A stretch of DNA of 47,352 nt from Acidobacteriota bacterium (GCA_003224085.1 QHYK01000077.1:1-47352), one strand, 5' to 3'. Numbered from the stretch's first letter, positions 33,961-41,946 are shown. Notes: generated by a model not told the origin, from the sequence alone. Numbers and translations: made by a program.

Positions 33961-35442
33961 ATGCCGAAATCCGCTCCAGAGGCCATGCCCATCGCTCCGG
34001 AAATCCTCGCGAAATACGAGCCGGTCATCGGCCTCGAAGTCCACGTCCAGCTCCTTACCAAGACGAAAATTTTCTGCGGCTGCTCCACGCGCTTCGGCGA
34101 TGCGCCAAACACCAACGTCTGCCCCGTGTGTCTCGGTCTGCCCGGCACGCTTCCCGTTCTCAACAAGCGCGCCGTCGAAATGGCCATGCGCGCCTCGCTC
34201 GCGCTGAACTGCACGGTCCACGAGCGTTCGCGCTTCGCCCGCAAGAACTATTTCTACCCCGACCTCCCCAAAGGCTACCAAATCTCGCAATACGAATTGC
34301 CTCTCGCCACGGGCGGCTGGCTTGACATCGAAGTCGCCGGTGCCGCAAAGCGCATCGGCATCACCCGCCTTCACCTCGAAGAAGACGCCGCGAAAAACCT
34401 TCATGAAGGTTTTTCGCAATCCGCCACGAAGGCTTACATCGATTACAACCGCTGTGGCACTCCCCTGGTCGAAATCGTCTCCGAACCCGATATTCGCTCG
34501 TCCGAAGAAGCCCACGCCTACCTCACCTCGCTCCGCCAAATCATGCTGTACACCGGCGTCAGCGACGTCAACATGGAGGAAGGCTCGCTGCGCTGCGACG
34601 CCAATGTCAGCGTGCGTCCGCGCGGCTTGAAAGAATTCGGCACCAAAGTCGAAGTCAAAAATCTCAACTCTTTTCGTTTCCTCCAAAAAGCCCTCGAATA
34701 CGAAATCGAGCGTCACATCGGCGTCCTCGAATCCGGCGGCCGTCTCATTCAGGAGACGCGCCTCTGGAACCAAGCCGAAGGCCACACTGTTGGCATGCGC
34801 TCGAAGGAAAAAGCACACGACTACCGCTATTTCCCCGAGCCGGATCTTCTCCCCGTCCACGTCAGCGACGCCTGGCGCGAAGAAGTTCGCCGTTCGCTTC
34901 CCGAACTTCCCGAAGCCAAGCGCGCCCGCTTTGCGTCCTACGGAATCACTCCCTATGATGTCGATCTCCTCACCGCCACTCGAACGCTCAGTGACTATTT
35001 CGAGGAGACCGTGGCAGCCGGAGCGCCGGGCAAAGCCGCTGCCAATTGGATACTCACCGAGCTGATTCGGTGGTTGAACGAAAAAAAGGTCGCGTTTGCC
35101 GATAACCCCATCACTCCGGGTGCGCTGGCCGAGCTACTGAAAATGATCGAGTCCGGTCAGATCACCGCCGCGGTTGGTAAAAAAGTCTTTGCCACCATGT
35201 TCGAATCCGGCCGCAGGGCCGCCGACATCGTTGCCGCCGAAGGCCTCGGCGCCCAGGTCAGCGACTCCGCCATCGAAGCCGCCGCGCGCGACGTCATCGC
35301 CAAGAACCCCGATAACGTGGCCAAATTCAAATCCGGTAACGAAGGCGTCTTCAAATTTTTCATCGGCCAGGTCATGCGCGCCACCCGCGGCCAGGCCGAT
35401 CCTCAAGCCGTCAACGACATCCTCCGCGGGCTCCTTTCCTGA
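33961..35442 (+). CDS. gatB: aspartyl/glutamyl-tRNA amidotransferase subunit B
   Basis: A protein of 493 residues; an internal ATG at 33985 (MPIAPEILAKYEP) is an equally good start. Family blocks are in order: VIGLEVHVQL, the Cys-rich zinc site KIFCGCSTRFGD...CPVCLGLPGTLP, KNYFYPDLPKGYQISQY, LEEDAAK, IDYNRCGTPLVEIVSEPD, MEEGSLRCDANVSVR, EVKNLNSFRF, QETRLWN and DYRYFPEPDLLP. The C-terminal GatB/YqeY helical domain follows and ends QADPQAVNDILRGLL. With GatA and GatC it converts misacylated Glu-tRNA(Gln) or Asp-tRNA(Asn) to the amidated forms. gatA and gatC are not next to it. Confidence 0.96.
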   Translation: MPKSAPEAMPIAPEILAKYEPVIGLEVHVQLLTKTKIFCGCSTRFGDAPNTNVCPVCLGLPGTLPVLNKRAVEMAMRASLALNCTVHERSRFARKNYFYPDLPKGYQISQYELPLATGGWLDIEVAGAAKRIGITRLHLEEDAAKNLHEGFSQSATKAYIDYNRCGTPLVEIVSEPDIRSSEEAHAYLTSLRQIMLYTGVSDVNMEEGSLRCDANVSVRPRGLKEFGTKVEVKNLNSFRFLQKALEYEIERHIGVLESGGRLIQETRLWNQAEGHTVGMRSKEKAHDYRYFPEPDLLPVHVSDAWREEVRRSLPELPEAKRARFASYGITPYDVDLLTATRTLSDYFEETVAAGAPGKAAANWILTELIRWLNEKKVAFADNPITPGALAELLKMIESGQITAAVGKKVFATMFESGRRAADIVAAEGLGAQVSDSAIEAAARDVIAKNPDNVAKFKSGNEGVFKFFIGQVMRATRGQADPQAVNDILRGLLS

Positions 35443-35554
35443 GCAACTGAAACTTTTGCCGTTTGTCCCCGTTGTACTGGAGGGAGGAATCGCGCGTATA
35501 CTTGACGTCAATCGCCTCAGGACGAAAACCATCAGCGCGCACCGAGGAGTCCCC

Positions 35555-36016
35555 ATGCTCAAGCCCGGCGACAAAGCCCCTGCCTTCCGCCACCGGTCCG
35601 ACGAAGACAAACTCGTCTCGCTCAAAGATTTCAAGGGCCGGCGCGTCCTGCTTTTTTTCTTTCCCAAAGCCAATACCACCGGTTGAATCATCGAAGCGTC
35701 CGAGTTTCGCGACGCAAAAAAGAAGTTCGACCAACTCAAAACTGCCATCCTGGGCATGAGCGCTGACTCGGTCAAAGCGCAGGCCCTGTTCAAGGCCAAA
35801 TACAAATTCAATTTTCCGTTGCTCAGCGATCCCGACCACAAAACCATCGAAGCCTACGGCGCCTGGCAGCAAAAACAGTTCATGGGACGCAAATTTATGG
35901 GCATCGTGCGCAGCTCTTTTCTCATCGGCAAAACCGGCAAAATCGAAGCCGTCTGGCCCGCCGTCAAAGCCAAAGGCCACGCCGCCGAAGTCCTCAAGCA
36001 CCTCGCCAACACATAG
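35555..36016 (+). CDS. probable selenocysteine-containing Bcp/PrxQ-like peroxiredoxin (in-frame UGA)
   Basis: If TGA at 35684-35686 is read as selenocysteine, the product has 153 residues, the normal Bcp length. It starts MLKPGDKAPAF after GAGGAG (35544-35549). The AhpC/TSA fold shows VSLKDFKGRRVLLFFFPKAN, then TTG-U-IIEASEFRDAKKKF, where other family members have P-G-C-T-x-E-A. The UGA is thus exactly at the peroxidatic position (residue 44). The frame stays open for 109 more codons with typical ILGMSADSVKAQALF, FPLLSDPD and SSFLIGKTGKI. The protein has no cysteine at all, so the residue at 44 would be its only catalytic chalcogen. A SECIS-like hairpin follows the UGA. The alternative is a pseudogene with a nonsense mutation at Cys (TGC or TGT to TGA). 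Confidence 0.75.
35696..35715 (+). promoter_or_regulatory. candidate bacterial SECIS element
   Basis: GCGTC (35696-35700) pairs with GACGC (35711-35715), and CGA (35701-35703) with TCG (35707-35709), leaving one bulged C (35710) and the apical loop GTT (35704-35706). The loop begins with G and lies 17 bases after the UGA, within the spacing of roughly 16-37 bases described for bacterial SECIS. Hand-folded only. Confidence 0.6.
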
Positions 36017-36022
36017 CCTCGC

Positions 36023-36102
36023 GAACGCCGTAGGTGCGACACCGATTAGTCCAGCCCGTGAAGGGTGCGATGCGGGTAATCCCTTTAGCCGTTTACGGTG
36101 TC
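36023..36102. repeat. REP-like structured intergenic element
   Basis: GACACCG (36038-36044) pairs with CGGTGTC (36096-36102), and inside it AAGGG (36061-36065) with CCCTT (36081-36085). The opening GAACGCCGTAGGTGCGACAC resembles dispersed palindromic repeats seen in Acidobacteriota and Planctomycetes. Low certainty; it lies just after the peroxiredoxin and could also act as a terminator. Confidence 0.35.
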
Positions 36103-36288
36103 TGGGGGCCTTGGCTCCCGAGATCTCACCGCTGTGGGTGATAGAAAACGTGACGCCGATTCACACGACCATCGCAGCATCGGGTGATCGCCCGGAAGAA
36201 CACAGAACGGAATACATCATTGATTTGAGAGCGGCATGAAAACTAACGGGCGCGTGACCATGATTTGCCAAAAAGACTCCGCCAGCGG

Positions 36289-36540
36289 TCACTTCACAAG
36301 TGCCCGCAGTTTTCCTTTCCTGATTTCATCGCGTGGAAACTTCCCCGGCTGCTTCAACCAATCCAACAATCTCTTAACGTTGACCGTATGTCTTGTCGGC
36401 TCTTCATAGACTTCCACAACGGCGGTCCCTACTTGTGACCCGTCGCTCTCCCATCCAACTTTGTCCAGACGCCTGTAGCCCTCGCAGCGCGGCCTCGTAC
36501 ACGCTGGTTGCCCGAACTTTCAGGTCACCCGCAACTCACT
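36289..36540 (-). pseudogene. remnant of a small conserved hypothetical gene
   Basis: On the minus strand one frame gives LKVRATSVYEAALRGLQ and another, after a shift near 36450-36470, gives KVGWESDGSQVGTAVVEVYE followed by TRHTVNVKRLLDWLKQPGKF and ALVK before a stop at 36289-36291. Together these resemble a family of small acidobacterial proteins in which a tendency Leu-Tyr-Glu-Ala-Ala is followed by a beta strand and a Val-x-x-x-x-x-Trp-Leu helix. Function unknown. It is broken by one frameshift and lacks a convincing start. Confidence 0.5.
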
Positions 36541-36567
36541 GCGTCAGTCTACTGTTCTTTAAGGACT

Positions 36568-36813
36568 TCATAAGGACTTCATTAAGGACTTCAGAGATTT
36601 CAGCGCTGCCGCCAGTGCTATCTGTTCCTCATAGTCGTCCATGGTGCTTGCCAGTTGCCTGAGTCGCAGGCCGACGACCTGCTCTGCGGTGCCAATCTTG
36701 CTTTTCATCAGTTCAGGACGAGTTTCAGCCATTGCCTGCATGTAGTGGTGCTGCCACAGCGGATATTTCAGAGTTATGTCGCTCAACGGTGTCTCCTTCC
36801 TCTGGCCGACCAT
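36568..36813 (-). CDS. small conserved hypothetical protein
   Basis: A protein of 81 residues, or about 72 if a TTG near 36786 (before SDITLKYPLWQ) is the start. It is helical, with no signal or membrane segment. The pattern SDITLKYPLWQ...GLRLRQLASTMDDYEEQIALAAAL matches a family of short acidobacterial proteins I know only as hypothetical: an N-terminal SDIT-YP-WQ motif and a C-terminal helix with an E-x-x-A-L-x-A-A pattern. The C-terminus ends in the slightly repetitive LKSLKSLMKSL, encoded by tandem AAGGACTTCAT-like repeats at 36561-36590. It lies 28 bases from the broken gene downstream on the same strand. Confidence 0.6.
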   Translation of the reverse strand: MVGQRKETPLSDITLKYPLWQHHYMQAMAETRPELMKSKIGTAEQVVGLRLRQLASTMDDYEEQIALAAALKSLKSLMKSL

Positions 36814-37125
36814 CCCGGTCAGTGCATTTTCATTTGGGAGCGTGCAAGGTCAGGGCACGCGCGTGCGCCCAGCTGGATCGGTTCGAGCGCCTTGAATCTC
36901 AGGTAACCACCCTGCATTCAGGAGCTTGCATCCTCCCGTATTCCCCCCATTCAAATCCGTACGCTTCATTTACCATAGCAGTCAAGGACTTTGTTTCAGG
37001 TCGTGTTCAAAAGTATACTCCCTCTCGGAAGCTGTGTGTTGCAAAATATAACTACGACTTGTGGGCTGCGGCTGTGCGCAACTGGATCTTGCGGTATTTA
37101 CACCGGTAACTCCGCCAGGCAGCCG

Positions 37126-37197
37126 GTGGGCCCGCTACCGAAGGCCACGAAGAAGCACAAAAAAGGGCCCCGTTTTGATCCTCAAAATACTAGTTGA
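37126..37197 (+). pseudogene. duplicated 5-prime end of the Crp-family regulator gene
   Basis: From GTG the 23 codons read VGPLPKATKKHKKGPRFDPQ and stop. The intact regulator 125 bases downstream starts VSTLPKATKKDKKGVSFDPQ. Upstream similarity extends to the shared ACTGGATCTTG at 37081 and 37203, so promoter and start region were tandemly duplicated and one copy then decayed. Confidence 0.7.
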
Positions 37198-37250
37198 CTG
37201 TCACTGGATCTTGTGCTACGGAAAATTTGAACCTGCAATGAGGCAGTCCG

Positions 37251-37946
37251 GTGAGCACGCTACCGAAGGCGACTAAGAAAGACAAGAAAGGGGTTTCTTT
37301 CGATCCTCAAGTGTTTCTTGCGACCGTGGGCCTGGCAAGAACCATTACGCAGTGCCCAAAGGACTACAAACTCTTCTCTCAAGGTGATCCTGCCGAGAGT
37401 GTTTTCTATATTCAGCAAGGCAGGGTGAAGCTCAAGGTCAGATCCAAACAAGGCAAAGAAGCGGTCATCGCGATCCTAGGCGCGGGTGACTTCTTAGGGG
37501 AGGCTTGCCTAATAGGCCAGACATTCTGCCTGGCGACGGCTACGGCGATTGCACCTAGCTCAATTCTTAGAATTGAAAAGAACGAGATGCTACGCGTCCT
37601 CCACGAGGAACGTACGTTTTCAGACTTTTTCATACCGTACGTGCTTTCACGCAACGTGCGCGCCCAGGAGGATTTGGTCGATCAACTTTTTAACTCCAGC
37701 GAGCAACGGCTAGCCCGCACTCTTTTGTTGCTCGCCAACTACGGTAAGGAAGGCACACCCCAGACTGTTGTTCCGGAGATAAACCAGGAAACCCTGGCAG
37801 GAATGGTTGGCACAACCCGGTCACGCGTGAACTTCTTTATGAATAAGTTCAAGAAGTTGGGCTTTATCGATTACAAGGACGGATTGCGAGTGCACAGGTC
37901 ACTTCTAAATATCGTCCTGCACGACCAGCCTGCTGATCGCGGATAA
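37251..37946 (+). CDS. Crp/Fnr-family transcriptional regulator
   Basis: A protein of 231 residues with a GTG start. The cyclic-nucleotide-binding-type beta barrel spans about 25-140 (LFSQGDPAESVFYIQQGRVKL, then ILGAGDFLGEACLIGQ). The dimerisation helix is followed by the HTH_Crp domain (INQETLAGMVGTTRSRVNFFMNKF, then LGFIDYKDGLRVH). The barrel has the GDFLGE turn but lacks the Arg-Ser pair that Crp uses for cAMP, and it lacks the N-terminal Cys cluster of Fnr, so the ligand is unknown. Such proteins are numerous in Acidobacteriota. Its own promoter lies in the tandem duplication upstream. The neighbours are decayed small genes, so no target is suggested. Confidence 0.9.
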   Translation: MSTLPKATKKDKKGVSFDPQVFLATVGLARTITQCPKDYKLFSQGDPAESVFYIQQGRVKLKVRSKQGKEAVIAILGAGDFLGEACLIGQTFCLATATAIAPSSILRIEKNEMLRVLHEERTFSDFFIPYVLSRNVRAQEDLVDQLFNSSEQRLARTLLLLANYGKEGTPQTVVPEINQETLAGMVGTTRSRVNFFMNKFKKLGFIDYKDGLRVHRSLLNIVLHDQPADRG

Positions 37947-38054
37947 GGCGATGTAGGGCAGCCGCAGAATACCGTGAGTAATCCCTGAATGTTCAGCGGT
38001 CTTGTACATATTTCATTTTCTCCCTGCGTATTGTCTGAAATAGGGAGTAGCCGC

Positions 38055-38253
38055 ATGACCGAGGACGAACTTTTACATTTCAATCCGCTGATTGCCAAGG
38101 CGTTCACGCAGTTCGAATCTGAATAACGATGCCCGGACGACTACTGTGATGCGAGAGATCGTTGTCGCCGGCCTCAAGACCAGCGCGGCACCAGAGAAGA
38201 TCTATGCGACCATCAAGACTGGCCGGATGTTGTTCGGAGGGGGCAAGAACTAG
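38055..38253 (+). pseudogene. frameshifted small hypothetical gene
   Basis: ATG at 38055 gives MTEDELLHFNPLIAKAFTQF and stops after three more codons. In another frame from 38149 comes MREIVVAGLKTSAAPEKIYA, then TIKTGRMLFGGGKN and a stop at 38253. The two parts together look like one small acidobacterial protein of about 65 residues broken by a frameshift near 38110-38145. Function unknown. It overlaps the weak minus-strand frame described next, which lowers confidence in both. Confidence 0.4.
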
Positions 38254-38904
38254 GCGAATTAATCTTTTCCCGAAAGCCTCGACCTTGCTTCCGAGATGTA
38301 ACAAACGGGATTTTCTGCCATCAAACTGCGAAGTGCGAATCGCCGTTTTTTCACTTCCATTGTGATACGACCGACCTCTAAAGCTACTTACTCCCACAAG
38401 TGCGGAGGCTGCCGCTGCCAGAGGGGCATCCAAGAGCGCGGAGACCAACGTGCCGGTTAACGCTCTCGCAAGTATTTTCGAACTGAGGATAGTGGTGAAC
38501 GCTGCATATTTGGTCTCAAAACCCCATTTTCGCACGGCTTCCTGAAAATCCGACAGCCTCACCGATAGATCGTCTTCAATAAAACTTTTTGGCTGGCCTG
38601 AATAGTTCTCCAAAGCAAACAGTCGAAGGCCTGCCCGAATGGCCGGCAATCGATCTTCTGCGATCAACCGGCGAACCGCTGCGATCGGAATTCCTAAAAT
38701 CTCGGCAGCCTCAATTAGATCGACCAGGAGTGCTTGTTTCTTCCACTGCGTGGCCTCGAGGAAGAGCCGCAGCATAATGTGGAGACGGTTGCGGCGGCGG
38801 GAGATCGCGAGAGCGAAACGCGCGAGGTGGGCAAGCAAGAAATGAGCACTGCCCCAAAACAGTGCAAGTTGCACCCAGGACATCCTTTTACCCCCGTTTT
38901 GCAC
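38104..38904 (-). CDS. uncertain protein with an excisionase-like helix-turn-helix
   Basis: An open frame of 266 residues. The middle part (about 45-175) looks protein-like: LIEAAEILGIPIAAVRRLIAE resembles the helix-turn-helix of MerR/excisionase-type proteins, followed by DRLPAIRAG as in HTH_17, and then a helical stretch SKILARALTGTLVSALLDAP. The last 80 residues are of poor composition and lie opposite the broken plus-strand gene, so they may not be coding. The true start may be Met44 (MLRLFLEATQW) rather than the first ATG. No family is assigned. It may be a decayed gene whose frame happens to stay open. Confidence 0.35.
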   Translation of the reverse strand: MQNGGKRMSWVQLALFWGSAHFLLAHLARFALAISRRRNRLHIMLRLFLEATQWKKQALLVDLIEAAEILGIPIAAVRRLIAEDRLPAIRAGLRLFALENYSGQPKSFIEDDLSVRLSDFQEAVRKWGFETKYAAFTTILSSKILARALTGTLVSALLDAPLAAAASALVGVSSFRGRSYHNGSEKTAIRTSQFDGRKSRLLHLGSKVEAFGKRLIRLVLAPSEQHPASLDGRIDLLWCRAGLEAGDNDLSHHSSRPGIVIQIRTA

Positions 38905-39133
38905 CGTTGTTTTCCGCAGCTAAATACCTGCATTTTCAACAAATCCCTTTGTTCTGAAGTGTTGGCCCGTGAAGGGCTGGAGGCGGGCCACCTCCCGTTC
39001 TAAATTGCACCCCCGCCTCTTCGTACAGGTGTTGTTTTGGAATCCCTACCCTTTCGGCCGGTTTTACGCTCCTGTTTTCCCCCTCAAAATGTTTCACAGG
39101 ACTCGGCGTGTCCCCGAGCCGATGGAGGGAGAG

Positions 39134-40702
39134 ATGTCTCGCATACGTTTGTTCATCCTGCTCTCGGGCTGTTTTCTCATGGCTTCAACCGCTTTAGCAG
39201 ACGACTTGGGGTACGTCGTCTGCGCGAGCCACCCGGAAAGCACGCAAGTTTTCAGCAAGGCGCGCCAAACTCCGGACTCCCTCGGCACCGTGGCGTGCGG
39301 TGAGCGCTTCACCATCCTGGTCTACGGCTTTGTCTTCTCGCGCGTGCAAACCAGAGACGGCAAGGTCGGCTACATTTACTCGAACCTGATCACGCCCGAT
39401 CGTGGCGGCGCCGCCCCCTCACAGGCTGCCGCGCGCATGCCTGCCACACCAACCACCGCATCCCCGGCTGCAACAAGCGCTCCGGCGGCAGTTCCTGCTC
39501 CAGCACTAGGAAATTCCGCCCCGAAGATGGACTCTGCGCCTGTAACCACATCGCCTTCGCCAACCAGGAAGGCTCCAACACAACCGGGCCAACTCTTCCC
39601 GACGCCGCCCGTTCCAGCCCTGACCCCGGCGGATATGTCTTCCGCGTCAGCTCAGCCTGCGGCGGCTTCTTCTCCAGCGCCGGCTCGGTCTCCAGCGGCA
39701 AGCACCACGGCAGCGCCCGCAGTTTCACAGCCGACTCCGACTGAACCCGCTCCGGCCGCCACAACAGAACCCGCTGCGGCTTCCATGACTCCAGCGCTGG
39801 CTCCGGTTAGCAATGCTCAGCCAGCCCCTCCCGCGCCAACTCAAACGGCCCCCGGGGTTTCTTCTTCGGTCCCGGCTTCGGCACCTGCACCATCGGCGAG
39901 CGCTCAACCTGCGGCTCCTGCGTCTTCCAAGCCTTCTGCTCCTGCGCAAGCTCAACCGGCAACGCCCGAGCCTGCCCCAGCGCAATCATCGGCCGCCTCG
40001 CAACCATCGTTTCCAACTCCGCCACCCCCCCCACCTGATCCAGCTCCAGCGCCGGCATCGGCTTCTGCAGATCCGTCTCCCGCATCCGCGCCTGTTGCGG
40101 ACCCGGCTCCCGCTGCGGCTCCCGATCCTCAGCCGGAAGCAGTTCAACCTGCGCCTGCCGGCAGCGCGCGCGTACGCTCCAGTTGGGAGAGCCCTGTTCA
40201 CGGCGTGCACCAGAGTTTGCTGCTGGAGCTCTATTCCGGCTACGGGCTCGCTCGATTTAATAGCGGCGGAACTTCCACCAACCTCAACGGCGGAATGGGT
40301 TCGTTCGGCTACAACTTCAAGCCCTGGCTGCAGATTGGCGGCGACGCCAGCTACAACGTCGTCGCCATCAACGGCGTCCGGAACGTTTTGTACGGCAATC
40401 ATTTCGGGGCCCGCTACTTCTACCATCGCTTTAGCCGCTTTACTCCCTTCGCCGAAGGCCTGGTTGGCGGCTCGCGGGTGGACACCAGCGGCGGCGGCGT
40501 CCAGACATCCACCAACTGCATTTCTTATAAAGTCGGGGGCGGAGTTGACTACCGCGCCTCGCGTCGTTGGGAAATCCGCCTGTTCAACGTAGACTACTAC
40601 CGTACGAGCTTCGGTACCGGCACCGGCTATCCCGGCCAGAGCAATTACTGGGCTTCTGCCGGCGTGGTGCTCCGCCTGTTCGGCTCCGGCGCTTCGGAAT
40701 AA
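39134..40702 (+). CDS. SH3-like/outer-membrane beta-barrel protein with long Pro-Ala linker
   Basis: A protein of 522 residues starting after GGAGGGAG; ATG 39122 upstream lacks spacing to a ribosome site. The signal peptide ends near ASTALA (22). Residues 25-92 look like a bacterial SH3 domain (VFSKARQTPDSLGTVACGER, then FSRVQTRDGKVGYIYSNLI). Residues 93-350 are a low-complexity Pro/Ala/Ser linker of about 260 residues. Residues 355-522 form an outer-membrane beta-barrel of the OmpA-like/OMP_b-brl type with alternating strands (LLLELYSGYGLARFN, FGYNFKPWLQIGGDASYNVV, ARYFYHRFSRFTPFAEGLVGG), ending YWASAGVVLRLFG. The arrangement would place an SH3 module on a flexible tether in the periplasm, perhaps bound to peptidoglycan, and a barrel in the outer membrane. 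Confidence 0.82.
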   Translation: MSRIRLFILLSGCFLMASTALADDLGYVVCASHPESTQVFSKARQTPDSLGTVACGERFTILVYGFVFSRVQTRDGKVGYIYSNLITPDRGGAAPSQAAARMPATPTTASPAATSAPAAVPAPALGNSAPKMDSAPVTTSPSPTRKAPTQPGQLFPTPPVPALTPADMSSASAQPAAASSPAPARSPAASTTAAPAVSQPTPTEPAPAATTEPAAASMTPALAPVSNAQPAPPAPTQTAPGVSSSVPASAPAPSASAQPAAPASSKPSAPAQAQPATPEPAPAQSSAASQPSFPTPPPPPPDPAPAPASASADPSPASAPVADPAPAAAPDPQPEAVQPAPAGSARVRSSWESPVHGVHQSLLLELYSGYGLARFNSGGTSTNLNGGMGSFGYNFKPWLQIGGDASYNVVAINGVRNVLYGNHFGARYFYHRFSRFTPFAEGLVGGSRVDTSGGGVQTSTNCISYKVGGGVDYRASRRWEIRLFNVDYYRTSFGTGTGYPGQSNYWASAGVVLRLFGSGASE

Positions 40703-40723
40703 CCGCAACTGGCACACGGACCA

Positions 40724-41506
40724 ATGTCGCGAAGGGCTCGCTTCCTGATTGTTTTGGGAATTGCCGTACTTGTGTCCGTTATCTATCTGTGGTTTTTCGG
40801 TTTCCAGACCGTCATTGCTCTGGGGGTTCGTCAACTAGCGCGCAAAACGCCCCTTGTAGGGATGGCTCCTGCTCAACTCACGGATTTGTCGATTTCCCGA
40901 TCGCCAGGCAGGAAGCTCTCCTACTTTGGGTATGAATTCGAGGTTCCCTGGAACGACATTGACGAGGCAAAGAGCAGCATCATTGCAGACAACAAGGCGA
41001 TGATCGCTTTCCAATCCGGGAACTCTCTCTCCGTTTGGCACGGCTCGCCGCGCGCTTTCGTGAACTCAGTTCTATCCAACGACAAGATCGATCCCAGCAC
41101 CCTGCGGCGGATGTACGGCGACGAGGCCCTGCAATCGGATTATGCCCTTTATCGCACTCTCCTCGAGACAACGCCCGACAAATTTACTCCCTTTATCTCA
41201 CAGACGAACGCTGCCAGCCGCGCAATTCTCCTCATTGTGAAAGGGACAATCCTGCCAAGGGGCACCGAGTCCGGCATCTTTGCCGTTAACGCAGGCGAAT
41301 TCTCCGGATTTCAATTCGGACGCCCAGCAAATCCATCCGGCGGGCTGAGCGTCAGGCTGTTTTCAAACATCAGCTCTCTCAATTTCATTTTTAGTCAGAA
41401 GGCGGGCGGCCCGACCGTCATCTCACAGCCGGACATCAACCGCATTCTGCGCACCCTGCACAGGGCCCCATCCCCGGTCGCTGCAGACGCGAAACTATCA
41501 AAGTAG
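40724..41506 (+). CDS. membrane-anchored hypothetical protein
   Basis: A protein of 260 residues. One N-terminal membrane helix (residues 7-25, LIVLGIAVLVSVIYLWFFG) with positive charges before it suggests a signal anchor and a periplasmic body. The body contains LSYFGYEFEVPWNDIDEAKS, DALQ-type turns and FSGFQFGRPANPSGGLSVRLF. I recognise no domain. The final 20 residues are Pro/Ala-rich. It starts 22 bases after the SH3/barrel gene and is probably co-transcribed, which hints at a shared envelope role. Confidence 0.75.
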   Translation: MSRRARFLIVLGIAVLVSVIYLWFFGFQTVIALGVRQLARKTPLVGMAPAQLTDLSISRSPGRKLSYFGYEFEVPWNDIDEAKSSIIADNKAMIAFQSGNSLSVWHGSPRAFVNSVLSNDKIDPSTLRRMYGDEALQSDYALYRTLLETTPDKFTPFISQTNAASRAILLIVKGTILPRGTESGIFAVNAGEFSGFQFGRPANPSGGLSVRLFSNISSLNFIFSQKAGGPTVISQPDINRILRTLHRAPSPVAADAKLSK

Positions 41507-41574
41507 CGAAAAATGCCCAGTCAGCCGCGGCCGGAGACTGCGCGACTCTTCTTCCCCGCACCTTGCGTCAGGTC

Positions 41575-41754
41575 TTAAGGCTTAAAGTACAGGCGCGGCG
41601 CGAGGTAAGTCAAAAGGGCAACAAAACCCGCCAGGAAAACCAGGACTCCAAGCCAGACCAACACGAAAGAGCGCTCGTTTTGTCCCTCTGGAGGTGCGGA
41701 CACACCGAAAATCAGGTGCACCCCGCGAAAAAACTTCGCCAGAAACTTGATCAT
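41575..41754 (-). CDS. 59-residue small membrane protein
   Basis: A short frame starts MIKFLAKFFRGVHLIFGVS, continues with a polar loop APPEGQNERS, then a clear hydrophobic helix FVLVWLGVLVFLAGFVALLTYLAPRLYFKP. The N-terminal part is amphipathic and basic. The residue pattern (basic start, polar turn, one membrane helix, C-terminal Tyr-Phe-Lys-Pro) is what a genuine small membrane protein shows. No family recognised. It is convergent with the membrane-anchored hypothetical gene and ends 69 bases from its stop. Confidence 0.55.
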   Translation of the reverse strand: MIKFLAKFFRGVHLIFGVSAPPEGQNERSFVLVWLGVLVFLAGFVALLTYLAPRLYFKP

Positions 41755-41827
41755 GATTTCTCGGGCTCGGTCCTAGAACCACCATATAACGGCCTGAGCC
41801 ACTTAGCCCGAAAAGACTCCGTGCAAC

Positions 41828-41854
41828 ATGTTATCCGCGGGCGGCGTCTCATAA
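41828..41854 (+). promoter_or_regulatory. CGTCT-type promoter-like repeat, copy 1
   Basis: ATGTTATCCGCGGGCGGCGT is followed by CTCATAA. It matches copy 2 at 41947 in 22 of 24 positions with a three-base insertion. GCGTCTxATAA resembles the -10 region of ECF-sigma promoters; TGCAAC lies just upstream at 41822-41827. Confidence 0.35.
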
Positions 41855-41946
41855 ATGCGGGCTGGTCTTTCGCAATTCAGTCTAGCGTGTGCAGGGCTCG
41901 GAAATTTTCTTTTTTCTGCCCAAAATGCGGATTTTCTCTAGGACAA

